Positions 58,524 to 64,000 of a stretch of 64,000 nt of DNA are shown here, piece after piece. How positions within the stretch are numbered: the stretch's first letter is position 1; each line of letters starts with the position of its first letter. The stretch covers positions 38,140,995-38,204,994 of the forward strand of contig CP141142.1 in NCBI GenBank assembly GCA_035235625.1, in the 5' to 3' direction. Source of the stretch: Saururus chinensis (taxonomy: Eukaryota > Streptophyta > Magnoliopsida > Piperales > Saururaceae). The position numbers and the translations under genes were made by a program. The notes beneath the pieces are model-generated. The model was not told the origin of the DNA and did no database searches. It saw only the letters and a list, made by a program, of their open reading frames with translations.

Positions 58524-59457
58524 ATTTTTTATTTTTTGAAAGAAACATATTATTTAGAGATTCATTTATTTAAAAGCGCGACTGCGTGAGCCCGCTGTTG
58601 GATTTTAATCCAACGGTGAAAATTTTATACGTGCATGGGCTCATAATCACGTTGATGAAATCCAACGGTGAAAATTTTACAGGTGCATGGGCTCATGCTC
58701 ACGCTGACGTGTATGAGACAGTGCTCATATAAATGTTTTATTATTATTATTATTAATTCCGTTAAAACCGAGAGTAACCTGTTTACAAACTAATCCGGTT
58801 CAACAATATATAGTTCCGTTTAGTACAATGTGCCTATTGTGGTATGGTTATCCTTCTAATAATATACTCTTTTCGTCCCAAAATTAAGTGTCCATTTAAT
58901 TTTTCAATATAAATTTAATTTAATTTTTTAAAAAATTAAATAAACACTTATTTTAAAACAGGGAGAGTATACTACTAAGTACGAATATATGAATACCTTA
59001 AGCCTTCCCCACAGGCAACAAGGAGCTTGGCCTCCTCCGGGACTAACCTCCGGACCTCTGCAACAAAATCCGGGTTGATGGTGGTGAACCGCTGGCCTGT
59101 CCAGAGGCCGATGTACCCGAAGTGGACCCACTTCTTCAGAAGGGTAATGGGGTCCACGTCGGTGTCCTCTACAAAGAACGGCACGTGCAGGGACCCGGCC
59201 ACACGTGCCTTGCCCCACTCCCACGCCGGGCGCACGTCCAGTAGGAAGAAGCCTTCGCTACCTACTGCGGAGGCCGCATCCCTGGCCAAGACTGGCCGGA
59301 CAACTCCCCGCTCCACCAGCTCTCGACCGCCTCCTGCCACTGCCCGGACGGCGAGAGGCCTTGCCTGGGCAGTGGCCCGGAGGTGGCGGAGCTTGGTGAG
59401 CTCCCGGTGGGCGGGTCTCGAAGCGAGGAACGTGAGATGGTGGGTAGAAGTGGCCAT
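58239..59457 (-). CDS. STR11: Chloroplast rhodanese-like protein, STR11-like
   Basis: Two exons, 59457-58997 and 58446-58239, with a GT-AG intron splitting an Arg codon. About 222 residues. Residues 1 to about 40 form an Arg/Ala/Thr-rich, acid-free chloroplast transit peptide. The rhodanese domain spans about 45-175: FFLLDVRPAWEWGKARVAGS, the plant insert KKWVHFGYIGLWTGQRFTT, and the active-site loop LLVACGEGLRS with Cys149. The C-terminal exon carries YNNLGWLAGGFNRAGDKDFP, then GKLQYATIGGVSYYFLQLL, a probable membrane segment. The order and motifs match Arabidopsis STR11 (At4g24750). The family moves sulfane sulfur via the Cys, but STR11's own substrate is not known to me. Exon 1 is GC-rich. 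Head to head with the FHA gene. Confidence 0.92.
58484..58520. repeat. (TA)n microsatellite in STR11 intron
   Basis: About 18 uninterrupted TA units, close to the acceptor side of the intron. Confidence 0.9.
58863..58971. mobile_element. Stowaway-like MITE in STR11 intron
   Basis: 109-bp hairpin with TATACTCT...AGAGTATA ends. Inside them ATTAAGTGTCCATTTAATTT pairs with AAATTAAATAAACACTTATT. The right end lies 25 bp from the exon 1 donor. Confidence 0.7.
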
Positions 59458-59640
59458 CTCGGCTTCTCATCCGCACAGCTCTCTCTCGCTCTCTCTCTCT
59501 TTTTGCTACGTAATCCAAGAGAGAGTTCGATTTAAGCCCACCCCGGGAGGGGTCCCACGAAAAACTGGGCTTGTTGTGGTGAAGCCCATTGTGGCCCGGC
59601 GAAGCCCACACATTTTGCGTTTCCCGCCCAGAGCCACCCT
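59458..59640. promoter_or_regulatory. Shared bidirectional promoter of STR11-like and FHA genes
   Basis: The interval from the STR11 ATG (-) to the presumed FHA leader (+). It contains a CT-rich stretch (CTCTCTCTCGCTCTCTCTCT near 59479) and at least four TGGGCT/AGCCCA boxes (near 59537, 59567, 59582 and 59604). These are site-II-like TCP targets common in plant housekeeping promoters. Confidence 0.55.
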
Positions 59641-61426
59641 CTCTCCTTCAGAAGAGCATTCGAACGAAGAAGATCTCGTCACCTCCCAAATCGCTCATGG
59701 CGACCAGGTTTTTTCCTTTTATACTTCACTACTTTTTTGGCAGTTCCAATTTCTATCTTAGTCGCTCTATCGATTGTGGGTTCTCAGGTGGGTCTGTTTT
59801 TTGCCTTTTTCGTTATGTAGATTATGCTGAAATAAGATTTGATTTCACATTTTTATGGATGTTTCTTGAATATTTTTATGGTGTATTTATTCAGATAGAA
59901 TTATCCTGAAAATTTCAGACTGATTATGCCTTGCATTGGGGTCAAATTATTTTCTCTGACACCACTAATTTATCTGCCAACACTGGATAGTTGTATGATA
60001 TTGTTGGGTTGCTACTGATTTACTGTGGCCGGAATAAATTGTTTATGCTTTTTATTCACTACTCTTACCCAAATCGATCATGCCCGACAGTTTCTTTTTT
60101 TGCAATTTCCATCTTGATTGTTTATGCTTTCATTTGGGTTTCCACATTGGTTTTGCTGTATCGATGGTGGGTTCTCAGGTAGGTCTGTCTAATTTCCCCT
60201 CTTTTTAGCCTAGGCCAGAAATATGTCCATCTTCCCCCTCGTAGTCCCGACTCTCTTCAACTCCTTGTTGGTTCAAACCTCTTGAATGCCCCACAGCTTT
60301 TCCAGCATTGAAAATTATAAAAAAGACGTTGCCTTTACCACTTTGCTAGCACTCCTTAGTTGTGCTTTTACTTCATTTTGATTGAAGAAAAGGCTTGGGT
60401 TTTTTATGTCGGTTATGATGAAATTGAGACTTGATTTTTCACATTTTTAGGGATGTTTGTAGAGTATTTATTGTGTGTGTTATTCACACAGTATTATCCT
60501 AAGGATCTGAGATTGATTAAGCCTTGCATTTTGGCCCATATAGCTTCTCCGACATGACTGATTTTGACCTACGGATATTTTTCTGCCAACACAGTATGGC
60601 TATATGTTATTGTTGGCTGTTGACATCCAATCTAAAATAACAGGCAGTTAGCATGTTAATGCTATGAAAGTCCTTTCCTGTGTTAGGAATAATTTGTTTC
60701 TACTTATTTAATGCATGTGCGAATGCAATAGGGATGACACCAACTAGTCTTTGTGACATTTTGTTTAAAGTATTACTTCATATGGCTTCTTTTTTTTCTC
60801 TATAAAACATTATACAACTTTCTTGTGTGCTATGTTTTAGTAACCTTTCTTGTTTGTGCTATGCTACTACTGTGAATTATTCCACAATTTTTTTATTTTT
60901 TACCTTCTTTTGTTTGCTTTTATGTTTTCTGGGTAAGAGGGGGAGGGAAGGTGAGGGGAAAGGAGGTGCATTTGCCAAATATATTTATAGACGTAGTAAC
61001 TTGAATTCTGGCACATATGAGGGATTTGATATCTGTTAGTCATGCAAACAGCATTATCCAGGACTACCTCTACCTATTTATATGCTTCTGTCGTAAGATG
61101 TAGGTCAACCTATTGTAAGAATTTGAAGTGCTCTAGTTGGTTACTTCTGGGTGATAACGATTCCTTGCTGAAATGTAGTGGGTGCTGAAACTTTGTGGGA
61201 TCTATGTAAGAAAATGTTATTCAATATTTCCTTGTCTTGACTTGTGAAATAGCTAGCTTATTCCTGGTGTGTAGGTAAATGAAAGTATTGCTTCCTTTTA
61301 TTTAATTGTTTCCTTCTGTCCGTAATATTTGCCTCCTCTGCAGGTGGCATGTCATTATAGCAGACAAAATTATTTGTCTTTAGTAAAATAGTGCATCATC
61401 TCTATGTGAAGCTCCAAACGTGCTAG
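59641..61426 (+). other. FHA gene 5' leader and long intron (inferred)
   Basis: A probable leader exon ends at a donor after ATGGCGACCAG (59697-59707). A good acceptor CTCCTCTGCAG lies at 61334-61344, 82 bp before the coding ATG. The leader ATG would give a short upstream ORF ending before 61427. The intron holds a diverged duplication (about 59750-60000 against 60145-60640). Inferred from splice-like sites only. Confidence 0.45.
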
Positions 61427-63145
61427 ATGGAAAACTCTAACTTGAAATTGGTATTCAATGAAGGTCCTTGCAAAGGTAAAGTCTTAGAGTGTCTTGCAGG
61501 GGCCACAATCCGAATTGGTCGAGTCATCCGAGGAAATACTTTTACCATTAAGGATCCTGAGATTTCTCAGAAGCACTTACTCATAGAGTTTGATGGCGAA
61601 AAATGGAGCATCTCAGACCTAGATTCTTCTAATGGAACTAAAGTGAATGACAATAAAATACAACCATTAGAACCAGTTGGCCTCAATGATGGTGATCTTG
61701 TTAAGATTGGTGAAAAAACAACATTCACTGTGCAGATTGAGAAAACTATTGAAGCAAATGTGGGTCGTTCACAGAATCAGCAGCTACATCGAGTATCCAC
61801 TAGGACTTCTGCTAAAAAGGGCATACTTCCAGTTTCTGACGTTTGTAAGATTCCAGGGAATGGAAATGTTGAGAAAGATGAACAGATAGATGTGGGTGTT
61901 GATTTGCCAGAGACGCAACCAGGGAGGAATTTGCCACGCAAAGCTGCTGGCAAAAGAACTTCAACTAAAGAAGCTTTGACTTTGGTTTCTGATATTTGTG
62001 AAGATCCTAAAACGTTGCCTAACATTAACAATGAGAGCTTGGATGGAGAGAAGAACGTAGAAGTTAGTTTCTCTGATAAACAAGGACAGCCACAGCGGCC
62101 ACGTCGAGCTGTAGCTAAAAAAGCTGCGGTAAAGAAGAATCCATCTCTTGCTTCTGAGGCAGATGATGATCCACAATCATTTCGGCATGCGAAAGTTGAG
62201 AATGCAGATGAACTGAACGAAACACATATTGGTGTGGCAGAGAATCAACCACGACGTAATCCTTTGCGGCGTGCTGCCACTAAAAGGAGCTCAGCTAAGG
62301 ACCCTGCTACGGTTTCTGAGTTTCCTGGCAGCTCTAAAACATTGTTTGATATGAAGGTTGACGCTAGAGATGGACTAAATTTTACAGATGTTGGTTTGTC
62401 TGAGAGCCAATCTCGGCGAAATCTCCCACCTCGTGCTGCTGCGAAAAGAACTGTGGCTAAGAAGGATCCAGTTCTGGTTTCAGAGGTTCGAGAAGATGCA
62501 GATACACTAGCAAATTTATCGAAGGAAATGGATAAACTGAATGACATAAATTCAAGTATTCAGAAAAATGAAAAACGTGTCTCCGTGGTGTCTCAAACTG
62601 CAGAAACCACATTCAGCCCAAAAATTGAGAAGGTGAGTGTGCTAAATGCTGTTGTTGCTCCTTTGGTAGACCACTCACAAAGAAATCCACCACAGCGCCC
62701 TAGTACGCGGAGTAGAGGAAAAAACAATCCAAGTCCAGTTTCTGAGCTTCCTGGCCTTCCAGATACTTCTAATTTAGGTTTTGGGAGGAGAAAGCAACCT
62801 GCAAATAACTGTATTGGGCCTAAAGACAATTTGGCTCCATTAGAAAATATGGAAGATTTGGATGTTAGATATTCTTTTACAACAAATGATACCAGAAGAT
62901 GCCAAGTAGAGAAGATTTCTAATGATACCAGATGCATGGAAAATGAAAGGCACTTAGATAAAGCTATCAGCAGTTTAAAGGATTTGGAAAAAATTACCCT
63001 AGGTGAATGGTTTGACCGAATGGAAAAGCATCTTCCAAAACATATTAATGCTGTTGCTGATGAGGTAATTGCTAAATTGATGCGGAGACAGAAGCAGTTT
63101 GAAGAATTTGTTTCAAATGATGATACTTATAAAGTACATAATTAA
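61427..63145 (+). CDS. FHA-domain protein with basic repeats (At4g14490-like)
   Basis: Single uninterrupted coding exon, 572 residues. Residues about 5-105 form a forkhead-associated domain with the expected key positions: Gly31-Arg32 (IRIGR), Ser47 and His50 (EISQKHLLIE), Asn69-Gly70 (DSSNGT). FHA domains bind phosphothreonine peptides, usually in nuclear signalling or repair. Residues about 119-440 carry six copies of a basic motif near RRN.P.RAA.KR..AKK.P..VSE, most spaced about 54 residues apart; between them the chain is acidic and probably disordered. The C-terminus (LGEWFDRMEKHLPKHINAV, then a charged helix to about 562) is shared with plant relatives such as At4g14490. The ATG at 61427 fits the family start. 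Expression probably comes from the promoter shared with STR11. Confidence 0.88.
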   Translation: MENSNLKLVFNEGPCKGKVLECLAGATIRIGRVIRGNTFTIKDPEISQKHLLIEFDGEKWSISDLDSSNGTKVNDNKIQPLEPVGLNDGDLVKIGEKTTFTVQIEKTIEANVGRSQNQQLHRVSTRTSAKKGILPVSDVCKIPGNGNVEKDEQIDVGVDLPETQPGRNLPRKAAGKRTSTKEALTLVSDICEDPKTLPNINNESLDGEKNVEVSFSDKQGQPQRPRRAVAKKAAVKKNPSLASEADDDPQSFRHAKVENADELNETHIGVAENQPRRNPLRRAATKRSSAKDPATVSEFPGSSKTLFDMKVDARDGLNFTDVGLSESQSRRNLPPRAAAKRTVAKKDPVLVSEVREDADTLANLSKEMDKLNDINSSIQKNEKRVSVVSQTAETTFSPKIEKVSVLNAVVAPLVDHSQRNPPQRPSTRSRGKNNPSPVSELPGLPDTSNLGFGRRKQPANNCIGPKDNLAPLENMEDLDVRYSFTTNDTRRCQVEKISNDTRCMENERHLDKAISSLKDLEKITLGEWFDRMEKHLPKHINAVADEVIAKLMRRQKQFEEFVSNDDTYKVHN

Positions 63146-64000
63146 TAGTGTTTTTTAAATAGAAGGGGGCTTGTTGCATTGTGGAAATTTTGACTGAACC
63201 ACTGGGATTGAAATGTTGCTTTCTGGATCTACTATTGTGTGGAAATTTATACTAGACAAGTATGTAAATCCGAATCTAATGTCTTGTTCATGAATCATGA
63301 TGGCTGGTTTATGTTGTAATATGTTATTTTGGTTCGAGGCTTGGAAACTTGAAATGTACGTTGGATTAATGATTTTATCAAATGTTGGCATAAACATTGG
63401 CATCAGAAGTGGGTTCAGGTATTTTTGCAGTATCAAATGCATTTCTAGCTAATCAAGAATGTTGATTCTTTGCTGCTTTTTTGAGCTCACATTCCCTGCG
63501 GCTAAGAATAGAAGATAAGAATAAGAACATGGATAATTAAGTTACCCCCCTTTAATTTGAATTTGTTGCTGCATTCTGTTCACAGAGGATGTAATCCAGA
63601 CAGCGCATTTTGAAGGATAACGAAAGGAATTAAAAATTCATAATATATGTTGGACATTCAAGTATTAGTTGATGAAATTGATTGCTCTCGGGTTTGGGTA
63701 AATCACAAGTGCCTTGTGAAGGTTGAAGAGCCTTTTTGTTACCTGTAGTTCTCCCGAACTTCTGACAATACAGTGACTGAAGATTTTTCCTTTTAATGAT
63801 AAAAAGCCACATACAGTTAATGACAGATCCAACCAAAGCACCAAAGGTTAGATCAAAGACTACGGTATTAATTTTAATAAGAACCAACATTATCTGGCCA
63901 ATCTTGTAACTAATTAGGAATATCTTGGCACAAGAAACTTTCCTCTCCAAAATTCAACATTCATTTTGAGTATATCTTGTTGTATTAAAATGGAGCAAAA
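63146..64000. other. FHA 3' UTR and downstream; one unsupported minus frame
   Basis: The first part is 3' UTR of the FHA gene. A 106-codon minus frame (63950-63630) has a hydrophobic stretch (about residues 20-52) and then a Lys-rich tail. I do not recognise it, and it could be chance or an exon of a gene beyond the window. Confidence 0.4.

Larger units (their letters stand above)
58447..58996 (-). other. STR11 intron, repeat-rich
   Basis: 550-bp intron with a (TA)n run (58484-58520) and a direct repeat of about 50 bp (ATCCAACGGTGAAAATTTTA with GTGCATGGGCTCAT, near 58607 and 58659). A Stowaway-like MITE sits at 58863-58971. Confidence 0.85.

Noticed and set aside
59027..59761. 244-codon plus-strand frame
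   Set aside because: It is antisense to STR11 exon 1 and its promoter. The composition is Arg/Ser/Pro-rich from GC bias and no domain is seen.
61777..62937. Minus-strand frames opposite the FHA gene
   Set aside because: Antisense shadows of a clear coding exon.
1..64000. tRNA, rRNA or organellar insertions
   Set aside because: A visual search for GGTTCGAATCC-type T-arms and rRNA-like blocks found none convincing. A tRNAscan or Rfam run would settle it.

Overview
The window is nuclear DNA of a flowering plant. It holds intron-bearing genes with plant-specific families (a strigolactone-pathway SMXL/D53 repressor, a plastid rhodanese, a plant FHA protein, a Neprosin-domain relic). It also holds plant-type retrotransposons with long LTRs and many Stowaway- and Tourist-like MITEs. 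The very GC-rich first exons of the SMXL and rhodanese genes in otherwise AT-rich DNA fit a monocot better than a typical eudicot, but that is an inference and I cannot name the species.

Genes sit at the two ends. Left end: the 3' part of a DnaJ/Hsp40 (class B) co-chaperone gene (+, to 814) converges on a complete three-exon D53/SMXL6-8-type gene (-, 1418-5767), whose upstream region carries two G-boxes. Right end: a two-exon chloroplast rhodanese like Arabidopsis STR11 (-, 58239-59457) stands head to head with an FHA-domain gene (coding exon 61427-63145, +) across a short interval rich in TGGGC-type motifs. These genes have unrelated functions (protein folding, hormone-response repression, plastid sulfurtransferase-like protein, phosphothreonine reading) and form no operon-like unit.

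The middle, about 6.3-58.2 kb, is a repeat graveyard without a convincingly intact gene. (a) 10.3-19.4 kb: a decayed Ty3/gypsy gag-protease-RT split by two solo LTRs of one family, about 3.5 kb each, in opposite orientation and with 5-bp target duplications. (b) 21.3-23.5, 40.1-42.4 and 46.8-50.1 kb: three copies of a dispersed repeat that give empty sites for later MITE insertions. (c) 26.3-27.6 kb: the 3' end of a Ty1/copia element. (d) 28.4-30.8 and 42.4-45.4 kb: Mutator-like material (MULE transposase, Ulp1-like protease, charged passenger ORFs) with dispersed copies of a degenerate palindrome around GTGTTATCAATAACAC. (e) 30.9-36.2 kb: a second long solo LTR with a fragment of the first family inside. 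(f) 36.2-38.3 kb: a decayed PIF/Harbinger element with both ORFs. (g) 45.5-45.8 kb: a short LTR with a primer-binding site. (h) 50.4-51.7 kb: a broken Neprosin gene next to a copia gag-like coiled coil.

I found no tRNA, rRNA, CRISPR array or clearly new biochemical system. The items most worth checking are the Lys-to-Gln change in the SMXL degron motif (RGQT in place of RGKT), the 54-residue-period basic repeats in the FHA protein, and the palindrome family that accompanies the Mutator-like remnants.
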